DNA of 64,000 nucleotides from Gnetum montanum (Eukaryota; Streptophyta; Gnetopsida; Gnetales; Gnetaceae), in NCBI GenBank assembly GCA_015680685.1, contig MNCI01011864.1, positions 334,177-398,176 of the forward strand. Direction: 5' to 3'. Below are positions 34,991-45,622 of this stretch, piece after piece. The notes under the pieces were generated by a model. The model worked only from the letters and a program-made list of their open reading frames with translations. It had not been told where the DNA came from and did no database searches. The stretch's first letter is position 1. Each line of letters begins with the position of its first letter. Made by a program: the position numbers and the translations under genes.

Positions 34991-35431
34991 GCCTCAAATT
35001 TAATTTTATTTTTTATCTCATGGTTGTTCAAATATTGTGGATGGTGGAAAAGTTTAATATTGTATTGGTATATTGCTACTTGATAGTTAGTGTTTATGTT
35101 CTTTTTGTTGTTAAATATATATATTTTTATATGTATTCAATTTTTGATGGTTGATAAGATATTTGGGAATATCATAAGCATAATTCTATTTTCAATTGAG
35201 TGCATATATTAATGTTTTTCTTTTTATTAATTTTTCCTTTATGACTAGGCACTCACCACAAGCTAGTCGAGGGTTGTGTTAAATCCTAAAATTGCTTTAG
35301 TTCTAACATTATAAGTTAGCATTTTTATTTTTTTTACTATTTTTATATATCAAAGGTAATTGATTTTGGTAGTTTAAATCGATAAGTATTGATTTCTTTT
35401 TAAGCTTCTATATTGTAAGAAATTATGGTAG
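34991..35431 (+). other. 3' noncoding region, family C
   Basis: This AT-rich stretch ends at the 3' LTR. The bases just before the LTR (GAAATTATGGTAG) are a poor polypurine tract. No gene is seen. Confidence 0.5.
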
Positions 35432-36163
35432 TGATGAAGATCGATATCGATTATATCGATCCACATGGAGGTGGTGATATAGATTAATAGCATTAGTTTT
35501 GGTGGAGAGAGACTTAAAAGGAATTTGAGATATCAATTTTCATAGAAAGGGATGATTCATACCAACAATCAAGGATGATATAATTTGTGATCCTCTTCGA
35601 TGAAGATTTGAATTAATTGATATCAAATTTCTCAATATTAATTGATTATACAAATGATTATTTTTTTATGTTATTCGTAGTATAAATAAGGATCACAACT
35701 TTGTATTGGGAGACTCAAGAGAGAACCCACACCAAATTGAACCCTCTTTTACATTGAAATTCTTGAGGAATATTGTTGATGCTTTGTGACAATCAACAAC
35801 CATTGATGTATAAAGGTTGTGTAGCTATTGCATTGTGGAGACAGCAAAGTAGGATCATGGATTAGGTGACATCTCCTTTGTAATCTTCTATACTTATGAT
35901 AAACTTATATAACTTCAATTTGGTTTAATTGGCTATGTTCATCTTTGAACTTAATGTTAGAAGTTGAGGTGAAGTTTGGTTGATTTAACTTATGAGTGGT
36001 AGTCATAAGTGTGGCGTTTTCAGTTAAACTCAACTCTAATTGTTATTTTTCTTGATGATCATTTTGTCTTTGAATTATTCCTCCATGGATACAACTCATG
36101 GGGTTAGTCATAGACAAGATAATCATTAAGGTAACTCAGAACCGAACTTTGCCTAGTTCATCA
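35432..36163 (+). repeat. 3' LTR of family-C element
   Basis: At 732 bases it runs TGATGAAGATCGATATCG to CTAGTTCATCA and aligns with 24953-25703 throughout. TATA box at 35691-35698. The five bases after it (CCATG) do not match those before the other LTR (TAAAG). The left flank is copia gag and the right flank is family-A sequence. Confidence 0.9.
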
Positions 36164-36801
36164 CCATGTAAGAATTCTTAGGTAGGCTTGCATTCAACAC
36201 ATACCTCTACCATTATTCAAGCTCATTCTATTTTTCATATCTACACCTTTAAACCTACTTGTGGGGGAGATACCTATCAAGTTTGATACATTGTAAGGAC
36301 TCATTTTACACTTTTTTACTTTAGAAGGTTCTTTTAATTTTTTTCTTTTTTACATTTTTTTCTTTTCTTCAATTCATTTTATAATTTATTATGATCTATG
36401 TTTGGTGTTTTATGTTTTGTATTTTCAGTATTTAATAAAACTATAATTTTTATGAAAAGGCCAACTTTGTTTTTTGGATTTTGCCCTATGTTATCAAAAT
36501 ATTGGATCAATAATTGTATAAAGTAGTGAGACCATATCATCCATCCTTCTAATCTCTATAAATAAAAGGTTCTTACTGTGGAATTCTCACAATGAAATTA
36601 AAATTAACTCATGATCATTGTGCCTTAAAGAAAGTGGAAAGAACCAAGAGAGAATGGAAATCGGTGTGACATCAAGGAGATTTGTGGATTCTTTAAACTT
36701 CCTTTATGTTTCTCACTATTTCATTGGGCTATATCATTACTCACATTTTAATTTTGATAGAAGCATGTTCTTTAATAAAGTTGTTACCTTGCTATGTCAC
36801 T
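36164..36801 (+). other. Post-integrase spacer of the old plus family-A element
   Basis: It aligns in content with 55641-56489 of element D: a T-rich tract (36290-36440), then CCATATCATCCATCC and GGTGTGACATCAAGGAGATT, leading to the conserved motif. Short ORFs (36618-36803) are not conserved. A purine-rich TTGTGGGGGAGATA at 36257 resembles a polypurine tract but no LTR follows. Confidence 0.6.
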
Positions 36802-36990
36802 AGAAAGACATGTTACCCATGCCTAAAGGTAGTCCTCTAATAAGCATAATGTAATAATTAATTAAGTTGCATAAGAAAAATATTCCTGGGGTACCACTAG
36901 AAAGACATGTTATCCATGCCTAAAGGTGCACCACTAATAGGGATTAACATTGAATATAATGTTAGAAAGACATGCATCCATGCTTGAAGG
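36802..36990 (+). repeat. Array of three conserved spacer motifs
   Basis: AGAAAGACATGTTACCCATG occurs at 36802, AGAAAGACATGTTATCCATG at 36899 and AGAAAGACATGCATCCATGC at 36964, each followed by CTAAAGG or TTGAAGG. Spacing is 97 and 65 bases. The third copy's downstream bases (CACTCCTCTAACCAATGGCC) match the downstream bases of the copy at 4570-4597 in element 2, so the array was inherited rather than made twice. Confidence 0.85.
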
Positions 36991-38040
36991 CACTCCTCTA
37001 ACCAATGGCCAAGAATCCTCAAAGCCTAATATTTTAAGTAATTGATTAATTTAATAATTTCTTCCTTATTTTATTTTGTTGAGTAATGGTATTCTCATGT
37101 GGTTGTGATTGGTCTCATGGTGGTAATTTCAAGATGACATAATGCAATGTCATTTGCAAGGGATGGACTTAGCTTGGAACCTGGATGAATAGTTATGATG
37201 ATCATTTCCACATAGTTGACATAAAAACCTATTATTAACATGGTAAGGTATCTCATATCCCGATATTTGCATTTCCTTTTCATTTCATTATTCACTTCAC
37301 CGCTACATATGATTATGTGCTTGATGATTTTATTTAGTATAGAGTAGGATTTTGATAACAATAGTTATGTTAGTATGAAACATAAACTTGATTGATATTT
37401 AATCTTCAACATGTCCATGAACACCTTGTGAGATGGTTATGCAAGGACAATTAAGGTAGAAGTTTGCTTTAGGAAGAATCCACTTGTATAAATTTTGAAC
37501 ATATAGTCTATGTACCATCTTCACATGCCCAAATTATTGAAGCGTAGTCTCATTGATCAATTGCATTATCATTTTTGCTCATTTTATTCATAAGCTACCA
37601 TTTGATAATCCTAACTCTCATGAGTTATGCTTCACCAATCTACCAAACTAGCCATCCACATCTAATCATAATGTCCTCATGTTTGGATTCTTCTTTTGGC
37701 TTTCATTTGATCCTAAGTTGGCCCAAAAATTCTTAAAAAAATAATTAAAAATTCAAATAAAATTATTGACTACAACAATATTGACATAGCTACATTGACA
37801 CATTTAGCTACATTAACATATCCCTATCGATGCAACCTACAAAAACTATATATACCTATGGGAGTTAGTTATTTTTATTCATTTTTCTCATTCTACGAAG
37901 GGAGTTTTTTACTTCTTGAGACCTTAGACATTCTAAGCATAATATCTTATGAACCAGATACTTGTTCAACCGTACTTAAAAACCTATGAGCTCTCAAAGT
38001 CAAGCTCTATGTCATGGGGATAAGAAACCTATGATTCAAA
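36991..38040 (+). other. Spacer between motif array and ORF3, plus element
   Basis: By position and scattered phrases (for example CAAGGACAATTAAGG; GTGGTAATTTCAAGATGACA) this corresponds to 56518-57305 and 61686-62497. I see no conserved reading frame. Confidence 0.45.
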
Positions 38041-39597
38041 ACACTTCAAGAATCCCAATTTTTGAATGATTAAGGTAGGTAACACTAAGTAATAAGTCAA
38101 ATAATAATAATTAAGGAACATTAGCCACCTTAGGATTTCCGAAGTAATAGACATAATTAGTTAATAGTGTTAATGCCAAATGTTTTTAAATTATGCCAAA
38201 ATCTAATGAGGATCAAAAGTAATAATGCCTGTAAACTAATGATTCTAGATTAGTGATTGATAGTTCATGTGATTGTAGATGACATCCAAAAGAGGTTTGT
38301 AGGTGGGTGGTCTATCTCAAAGGAGAGAAAAGCAACCACAAGAAGAATGTGGATAAGGGTGCAAATAACCATAGAAGGACAAGAGGCCACACATGCCACT
38401 AAACCCCTCAAAGAAGAACCTATGATGAATTAGATAGATAGATATAAACTATAGAGACTAGATAATCTTGGAAGGATGAAGCACTTAGAACTAGGCCAAG
38501 CCTAAAAGTTACCTTGATGGAAGCTTGCTTAAAAAAATAAAGATAAAAGAAATCCAAAGTTCTATCTTGCAGGAACTCAATTTTGATTCCTTCTTAGAGT
38601 TTGCTCCTCAAGAAGTCCATGAGTAGTTGCAAGCATCACCACTATGGCCCACCATTTCAATTATTAGAGAGTAGTATCTTAGGAGATGTATCTCTTCTAA
38701 AATAATTACCAAGAAGATGCAACTATTAAAATTAAGAATATCATTATATCTTACTTGGTAGAAGTCATCATAGAGGCCTTAGAACTTTTAAATGTAATGC
38801 TCAAACTAGTAGAGATGTTCACATAGTTTAATGTTAAATGCAACAAAGAGTGAATCATAGGTCTTATAGTGTTGATAGAAAGAAGTTTGGTGCACTCAAC
38901 AAGGTAGAAAGGATCTATTTCAAGATTATGATGTACTAACTAAATCCCATTGTATACCTAAGTAAGGTCACAACATTCTCTTCCTAGGCTTATGTATTAC
39001 TTAGCAGGAAGTTCCTTGTCAACCTACCCACCCATGCTCATCTTTTTTGAGATCAAGAAGCACTCAAGGAGAATGAGAAGGACACAAAGGTACTTCCCTT
39101 TCCATGCCTCATCAAAAAACTGTGTAGAAGAAAATGGATTACTTATGACACTAATGGAATTCTTAAAAGGACCATCATAGCATCATGATAAGAAATGATA
39201 AAGGAAAAGCCTCCACTAAGGCTTTAGGAGGAAACACCATCTTCACTAGCTGAAGAAACATGAGGTGCTGGGACCAAAATCAAAGATTGAAAGAATCATG
39301 GTAAGCACTTGGTGGTGGATCCATTGATTATTATCCTACTATGAGCCACTTGAAAGAAGTTACTAGAATTGTAAGTTGGTAGTAACATGATCTTTCTAAC
39401 ATGTTCACACATAAAATCCATGTCATTGTCTAAGCTAACCTTACTATCCCTACTATTTGAACAAATGCTAGAAATCTTAGGCAATGTCACTACCTTCTCT
39501 ATGATGCAAGAAGATGGAAAAGTAGGAAAAGTGGTAATCATTTTACATAAAATGTAGGAGATGCCTATAGAGATGGTGGAAAGTCATATTGGGAAAG
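38041..39597 (+). pseudogene. ORF3 N-terminal half, old plus family-A element
   Basis: The charged N-terminal region (about 38320-38410: KATTRRMWIRVQITIEGQ) parallels the TTIGRRIITMEK region of the last element. The central domain follows: IKIKNIIISYLVEVIIEALE near 38725-38790, IERSLVHSTR near 38870, then LAGSSLSTYPPMLIFFEIKK (38999-39060), and HASSKNC near 39100. The ORF 38992-39180 is the longest clean piece. The gene is cut at 39597 by insertion of element A- and resumes at 46421. Assignment to the PF20167-like domain is tentative. The start is not defined. Confidence 0.65.
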
Positions 39598-40330
39598 TGA
39601 TGAGTGGTGAGGTACCCCTACACTCAACCATACGAATATGAGTGTCTCACATGCGATTTGGTCGAACTCCAAGGACAAAGTGCTTACATGCCCTAATGGA
39701 ACACTTAAGGTTAATTAATCACTATCTTTCCAAACTTACTTGTATTTTCATGGTTGTATGGTTAAGTAAGCTTGAGGTATATGATTTTTATATCTTTTAT
39801 CTTTTTAATGTCTTATGCTAATAGGGGAAGGTGAAGAGAACTAAGTGACTAACTTTCATTAACTATTCACTAACTAAGTTCTAATTGTCCTAGCACCAGT
39901 ATTCATTCCCACTTGCTGCACACACCCTGAACTAGTCCAACGCTGCTGGGATTACCAAACGCTACTTGTTACTGGATTACCAAGCATTACATACATGCTT
40001 GAAGCGGTCGTACTAAGTGCACTTAACTAGGAGAGTCAAGGGTTGAGAGAGATTAATTATCTAGGAAAGCATTTAAACATTTAANGTCGTACACAAATGT
40101 GTTCTTAGGTAAAATTTGCTCAAATAAAGATCCATTCACTTTAAGACTCCTACTATGGGCACACGGAAATTATTCTAACTATGGAATGGTAAAATTGCAA
40201 GAGTTTGGCTAAGGGTCTAGATCTAGATGCCTAAAACAAGGAAAGCTGCCTCTTATTTATAGACATTGCGATGGGCTGCAATATCGCGTACGCGATATCG
40301 CAGGGGAAGATGCGATATTGCTACTCATCA
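39598..40330 (-). repeat. 3' LTR of minus element A-
   Basis: It runs TGATGAGTGG to CTACTCATCA on the plus strand and pairs with 45623-46420. It is shorter because about 65 bases are missing at a single N (40085). A TATA box is at 40254-40261 and a perfect 18-base palindrome at 40281-40298. The flanks GAAAG (left) and AAAAG (right of the partner) differ at one base, so a 5-bp target duplication is likely. Confidence 0.9.
40281..40298. other. Perfect U3 palindrome
   Basis: ATATCGCGTACGCGATAT is its own reverse complement, 32 bases from the outer LTR end. The partner LTR has ATATCACGTACGCAATAT at 46371-46388, decayed by two CpG-type transitions. Confidence 0.8.
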
Positions 40331-40341
40331 TACCCCCATGA
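40331..40341 (-). other. Polypurine tract, element A-
   Basis: The minus strand reads CATGGGGGTA directly before the LTR start TGATGAG. Equivalent tracts are TTGTGGGGGTA at 48079-48089 and TTGTGAGGGTA at 58174-58184. Confidence 0.7.
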
Positions 40342-40436
40342 CTGAATGAAAACTCGTCCTCAAGTTCCTTACAAAATATTGGGAAGGTATGGGATTATTG
40401 ACTAGAATGACACTAATGGTGAATGGGATGACATGT

Positions 40437-40556
40437 GAACAGATCATCATTACAATGCATGAAAAAATTAGTTTTCATGATAACGAGAGTGAACACTATA
40501 CACATTTGACATCTAGCCTCATTTGGCAGCTAAGAGAGAAGAGAGAAGAGAGAGAA

Positions 40557-40592
<36 letters not shown>

Positions 40593-41240
40593 ATAAGAAG
40601 TCTATTGCTACCGACACCAAGATTATGCCTTTCGTTGTCCATCCATAAGCGTGCCATCAATCTTGTTCCTTGCATAATTGCGATAGCATCGGTTCATTCC
40701 AAATGTTCCCTTCAGATCCAATCCGTTGTTGTATGATTACCATCTGCACACACAACACAGTCTTATATTAATGAGGATAAATGAATCACAATGCAATTGA
40801 TACCTTGCCTTGGTGAAAGGTCCATTGGCTGTGTTGTGGTATGGTTGATGCGGATTCTGGAGATATAACATTGGTGACTACCCAAAGTGTAGGGGTTTAG
40901 GAAAAATCACAAAAATTGGACNGTGATTTTTCCTAAACCCCTACACTTTGGGTAGTCACCAATGTTATATCTCCAGAATCCGCATCAACCATACCACAAC
41001 ACAGCCAATGGACCTTTCACCAAGGCAAGGTATCAATTGCATTGTGATTCATTTATCCTCATTAATATAAGACTGTGTTGTGTGTGCAGATGGTAATCAT
41101 ACAACAACGGATTGGATCTGAAGGGAACATTTGGAATGAACCGATGCTATCGCAATTATGCAAGGAACAAGATTGATGACACGCTTATGGATGGACAATG
41201 AAAGGCATAATCTTGGTGTCGGTAGCAATAGACTTCTTAT

Positions 41241-41274
<34 letters not shown>

Positions 41275-41394
41275 TTCTCTCTCTTCTCTCTTCTCTCTTA
41301 GCTGCCAAATGAGGCTAGATGTCAAATGTGTATAGTGTTCACTCTCGTTATCATGAAAACTAATTTTTTCATGCATTGTAATGATGATCTGTTC
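40437..41394. other. About 470-base inverted repeat around single Ns
   Basis: The left arm (40437-40910) and right arm (40923-41394) are reverse complements. They are separated by 11 bases and an N at 40922, and another N follows at 41395. Each arm holds a (GA)n/(CT)n run (about 40530-40592 and 41241-41292). The arms differ at a few bases, for example GCACGC against ACACGC near 41180, so they are not exact copies. The inner sequence matches no retrotransposon part in this window. ORFs here (40389-40736 and 41412-41185) merely read through the microsatellite. Confidence 0.8.
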
Positions 41395-41395
41395 N

Positions 41396-42150
41396 GAGAA
41401 TGCTTTTGTCAAAAAGTCACCACCATTCCGACAAAATGAGAAAGGAGAAAGTAGAAAGTGAGAAAAGGGCCTTAGTTAGAGGGAATAGGTTTGTTTAGTT
41501 TCATAACTAGTGCTTGTAGCCCAAATGATTATTTCGTCTAAGGGGTGTGCTTTGAATTCTCACTTTTGGATTTTTTGTTGAGAACCACACCATGCAAAGA
41601 CTTATTATTTTTATTAGCTCAGCTTCTCAATAATGGAGCAATGATAGAATGGTAAGGAAAAATCAAGAAGAAAACATCCAAGAACCTAAGAGAATGGCCA
41701 GCACAAATGCATCAAATCCCCTTGAAGTCACACCCTTTTCAATCCTTGAGTCCTTCCTTGGTTCGAGAAATGTTCAATCACTAATTCATTGATAGTTTTA
41801 TTATTTGAAGAAAGGGATTGTATAGTTCCAAGCCCAGAGAGACCATAGAAATTCATGGATGTATGGATGAAGTGGACTCATTGCCTATTATATCAAAAGA
41901 ACCATACCTTAGTATCAACATCATAACTCAAAGGTAAAAGCCAAACATTAGCAACCAATAGAATACAGTTCATACCATCATCAACAATTATTAGGTGACA
42001 AACTGTATTCTAGGTGTGATCAGCATAGGTGGCCATCTCCCCCATGAATGATTTGAAAGGAGGAGATCTAAAATAATGAGCGAGGTTGTCCTTTCTCCAA
42101 TGTACTATGTGCATTGACTATTCTAGATTCATGATAAGGTTTGGTCTATT
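41396..42150 (-). other. Post-integrase spacer of element A-
   Basis: It aligns with 62450-63400 of the last element (AAAGGGCCTTAGTTAGAGGG; ATAACTAGTGCTTGTAGCCC; ACCACACCATGCAAAGACTT). At the place where that element has the conserved GACATGTTACCCATGC motif, this one has an unrelated short stretch, so the motif was lost. ORF3, RT and integrase are absent from A-. Confidence 0.65.
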
Positions 42151-42860
42151 ACACATGGACTAGTATTCTCCTATCAAAGAATTTGTTTGAATTTTTTAGG
42201 AGTTTCCAACTTCCCCCAGTTGATGTTTTTAGGTTAAGGGTTGGAAGTTGGTGACACTCTTGCTCTAGTGCATCTATGCCTTCTACGTGGGTGCAAGTTG
42301 GTTCCCCAGTTAGTTCCATGCACGTTGGTGAGTTGCTCTCTTGATTAGCTGTCAACCACTAGGTGTCTGCTTGTTGCATGGTTGCTACATACAAGCATTT
42401 TTGTATGTTAATTTCTTGGGCACATCGATTGCATGCAGGTAATGCTAAACATTCCTGTATGTAATCACCCCCTGTATCACTGTATGTGATGCATGGAACT
42501 TTCTTCTTCTCAATCTTTCCAAAAGTGTTTTTCTTAGATATTTCCAGGGAAACATCGTGGATTCCTAGGCATGTGTTTATGGTACTTAGCCATGCCATCC
42601 CCATTGTTATTGGGAAGTCCCCTTTTTCATTATTTACTTGTATCACTAGGAAATCAGTTGGGTATGACCACCCACACACAGTGGTAACGATGTCCTCCAC
42701 CTGTCCCAAGGGAATAGTGATGGATTGGTCAGCCAGCTCTAAGCAAATATTGCTCTTCTTTAGTGGAGGTAGGTTCTAGGCTTTATACATCTCTTGTGAT
42801 ATTAAGTTGACTCTGGAACCTGAGTCTAGAAGAGCTTTACATGGTTCATTCCTAGTGACT
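42151..42860 (-). pseudogene. Aspartic protease, element A-
   Basis: Minus-strand translation gives CKALLDSGSRVNLISQEMYK with the catalytic DSG intact at 42818-42826. It continues as LADQSITIPLGQVEDIVTTV, then the open ORF 42709-42359 (116 codons) with YPTDFLVIQVNNEKGDFPIT and MGMAWLSTINTCLGIHDV, the typical flap and C-terminal strand. Only one stop (TAG for TGG, YKA-x-N) interrupts the core. A tail (42355-42149) is unrecognised. No RT follows: the spacer begins at once. This is the best-preserved family-A protease. Confidence 0.8.
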
Positions 42861-43605
42861 TGAAGATAGATTAAAGGACTTCCAGGATCAGAGAATTTCC
42901 TAGGAAGGTAAGCCTCCTTAATCCAGTAAGTAATGGCATGTGTTAACATAATCGTGTGTGTTGAGCTCTATTTTTGGTTTGAAGGGAGCTTTGGAGTCTT
43001 ATTTGATGGAGAAGCGTTTAGAGGCTTAACTGTTTGTGGTTGTGAGAGCTTGGTTGGACTATTGGTTCTGAAGAAAGGTCTTCTCTTTGTTCGGTTGTCA
43101 GAACTGGTAATGGGTTGAAGGTTCACAACTCTCGTAGCATTGTGTTACTACGGTTGAGTGGGAAGTTTTCCTTACATTGCTAGAGCGGGTGGTAATGGAG
43201 CTATCAATGTGAGAGTTGCGGATGAGTTTGGAGGATGGTATGTCTGTGGGTCGTGTCCCCCAGGAGGAGTCCTATAATACTCCTGAGCTTGGTAGTGATG
43301 TTGTGGTGTTATGTGACCAACAGAGTCACGTGGAGAGATTGGCTGCTACACGTAGTAGCCATATGGATCTGGTTGTTGGTAAGGATATTATTGCCTTGGC
43401 GATGGCATCCCCCATGACTGTGGGTATTGCCACTGCTGGTGTTGCTCAATAGGTTGTGGTGAAGTTCCATTTGGGTAATACGTTAAAGGTTGATGAAACT
43501 TCCTTGGGTTACCTTGGGGATAAGGTAACCGTCGGGGTTCTTACTGTTTGTTAAGTCGTGGGTTGAGTGCATATACCCCAGACTCTTGTAGATGTGAGAT
43601 CACTG

Positions 43606-43645
43606 GGCAACATCCCTTAGGATGGTCGTATTGGCATATCTCACA
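43606..43645 (-). other. Unusual zinc-knuckle-like motif in A- gag
   Basis: CEICQYDHPKGC has spacing CX2CX3HX3C, one residue shorter on each side of the histidine than a normal retroviral knuckle. The same motif is CDICQYKHPKGC at about 51586-51621, CHVC-x-HEHPKGC at about 21481-21516, and decayed to QYGHPKGC near 8210. Confidence 0.8.
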
Positions 43646-45301
43646 TCCATCATCATTGTCTGTATTAGAATTCACAACCTCTTCGGTGATGGCCATTTTA
43701 CCCTTACCTTTGTTACATGCATGGTCCATGTCTCTTTTTCTTTTTATCATAGTCACTACCTCGCTCCTTAGACTCCTCTATGATTTTAAGAACAATTTCA
43801 AATCTACTATCCAAGGAGTTCCACATTTGGTCTAACTTTGTTGACACTTTTGTTGTTAATTTTTGGAGTGGCAAGGTTTTCTTATTCACCACCTCTTCAA
43901 GTGGTGACTCTTCCTCCTCCTCATAGAATCTCACTCCCCTTTTTCAGAGGGAAGGATCGCGGTTGTATTCTTCTACACTTTCTCTCTTACATAGCTCCCC
44001 TTCTTCCTTGGCTACTTGCTCCAACAATCTATGAACTTGATGGGACCTAAGCTTTGATAATCTCCCTTGGGCATGCGTTCCAAGGATTCTCCTAGTTTCA
44101 TGCCTAAGTCCATCTACGAGATGGTGTAATTGATCCTGCTGTGCGTAACCATGGCCCGGGCAACAATGTAATAGTGCATAATAACAACCCATGGCAACAT
44201 CCAAGGGTTTGTGATTTCCCTACTTCCATCCTTGGATTTTCTTTTGTATGTTGGATACCTAGGAGTACGTTTGATACTTATCATTAAACAGTTCTAGCAT
44301 CGTACTCCACCTTCGAATGGATTCCAGTTCTAAGGATTGGTACCAGCTTTCTGCTTCTTTCATTAGTGTCCTTGGGAATAACTTTAATTTTTTCCATTCC
44401 TTCTCGATGTTTTGCAAGGCACATGCATCGTGAAATGCTTATAAGTGGTTCTAAGTATCAGCGTTGTATCCCCCCTCAAATCATGGGATGTTATTCATGT
44501 CTAACCTCTTGATCCTGCTATCTTTTTGGTGCCTTGTGGGGATTCTTACAGCCTCTGTGATGTCTAACATGCTTCGGGTTGCGAGTAGGGGTTCTTCATG
44601 GTTATTTCGTTCATAGTGTCTGTGATGCCTATGTGGTTCCCTACTCTCCCTTCTTCTATGCTGTGATTCTATAGAATGCCCTCATCCTCATTCTTGACTC
44701 TATCGTCGAGGTTTCTCACTCGGTTTACCCTTATCCTCACAGTTAGGTTTCTTATGACTGCGTCTCAATACTAAAGGAGAGGGTGAATGTGACGATGAAG
44801 GTGAAGAAGAAGGAGAACCATCTTCATGACGATGTTTCCTACCTTCTCTTTGGTGGTCTTGGCCCTGATCGTGGTTACGATCAGAATGCCCGTCCTTATC
44901 ATGTGTTTGTGTTCCCTCATTGAACACTTGGTGTTCATGGAGATTAGAACTAGGGTTGTGAATCGTGGAGTGAAGGTTCTGATACACCACCTCCTCACCA
45001 TCATTAGGAGGAGGAACATCATTTGGTGGAGAACATATTGAAACTAGTTCACCACTCGCAATTTTGCTCAAGACATGCAGAGCATTATGGGGTCATTTAC
45101 CCTTTAAAGATGCATGGTAACTCTCCTGTCGCAAGTCCCGTTGACATTGCGCTTCTATGGAATGATAATCCCTTGTGTCATGATCACATGCAACATATTC
45201 TGCATATAAATGTGACATGCCTATTCATGCGAGAGCATGAAGGAGCATGTTGGGGACTGCTCGGTCTAGAGGCAACACTATGTTACCCTCCAAGCCTCTC
45301 C

Positions 45302-45427
45302 NNNNNNNNNNNNNNNNNNNNNNNNNNNNNNNNNNNNNNNNNNNNNNNNNNNNNNNNNNNNNNNNNNNNNNNNNNNNNNNNNGTGTTGTTCCTAGGTGGT
45401 GAAGTGCTTTTGTGCGAAGAAGAAGAN
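45302..45427. other. Assembly gap (81 N) plus duplication around a single N
   Basis: Ns fill 45302-45382. Immediately after, 45383-45426 and the bases after the N at 45427 repeat the same stretch (GTTGTTCCTAGGTGGTGAAG onward). This is another unmerged contig overlap. Confidence 0.9.
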
Positions 45428-45603
45428 TATGTTGTTCCTAGGTGGTGAAGTGCTTTTGTGCGAAGAAGAAGACATTTTTGTCTTATTCGGTGTGCTATTT
45501 ACCGTTGTCTTCTTTTTTCTTCTAATCAACCCTAAGGGTTCGTTCTAGCACCCCAACGATATGAATGATTTCCTATGTTCTATGTAACACACAAACAACT
45601 AAG

Positions 45604-45621
45604 TCCCCAGCAACAGCGCCA
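45604..45621 (-). other. Primer-binding site, tRNA-Asp type (A-)
   Basis: The minus strand reads TGGCGCTGTTGCTGGGGA, the best-preserved PBS in the window. It differs from the tRNA-Asp complement only by two C-to-T transitions. It lies one base inside the LTR. Confidence 0.9.
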
Positions 45622-45622
45622 A

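Larger units (their letters stand above)
42861..45475 (-). pseudogene. gag, element A-
   Basis: The ATG at 45475 (MSSSSHKSTSPPRNN) is 129 bases from the PBS. In order: the N-terminal domain (interrupted by the N run at 45302-45382), a hydrophilic region (45071-44700, 123 open codons, with NRNHDQGQDHQREGRKHRHE), the capsid-like region (about 44520-44210), and a helical region (44204-43944, GRLSKLRSHQVHRLLEQVAK, then 43934-43713). The zinc-knuckle-like CEICQYDHPKGCC lies at about 43606-43645, followed by HLQESGVYALNPRL and a Q/Y/G-rich tail to about 42900. It keeps longer open stretches than the other family-A gags. One apparent break at 45427 is an assembly duplication. Confidence 0.8.

Noticed and set aside
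36257-36270. Polypurine tract TTGTGGGGGAGATA marking another 3' LTR
   Set aside because: No TG-start LTR follows and the surrounding sequence aligns with the post-integrase spacer of family A.
40389-40736. 115-codon ORF with an RERERE repeat
   Set aside because: It reads through a (GA)n microsatellite inside the inverted repeat; its mirror copy at 41412-41185 gives the same peptide.
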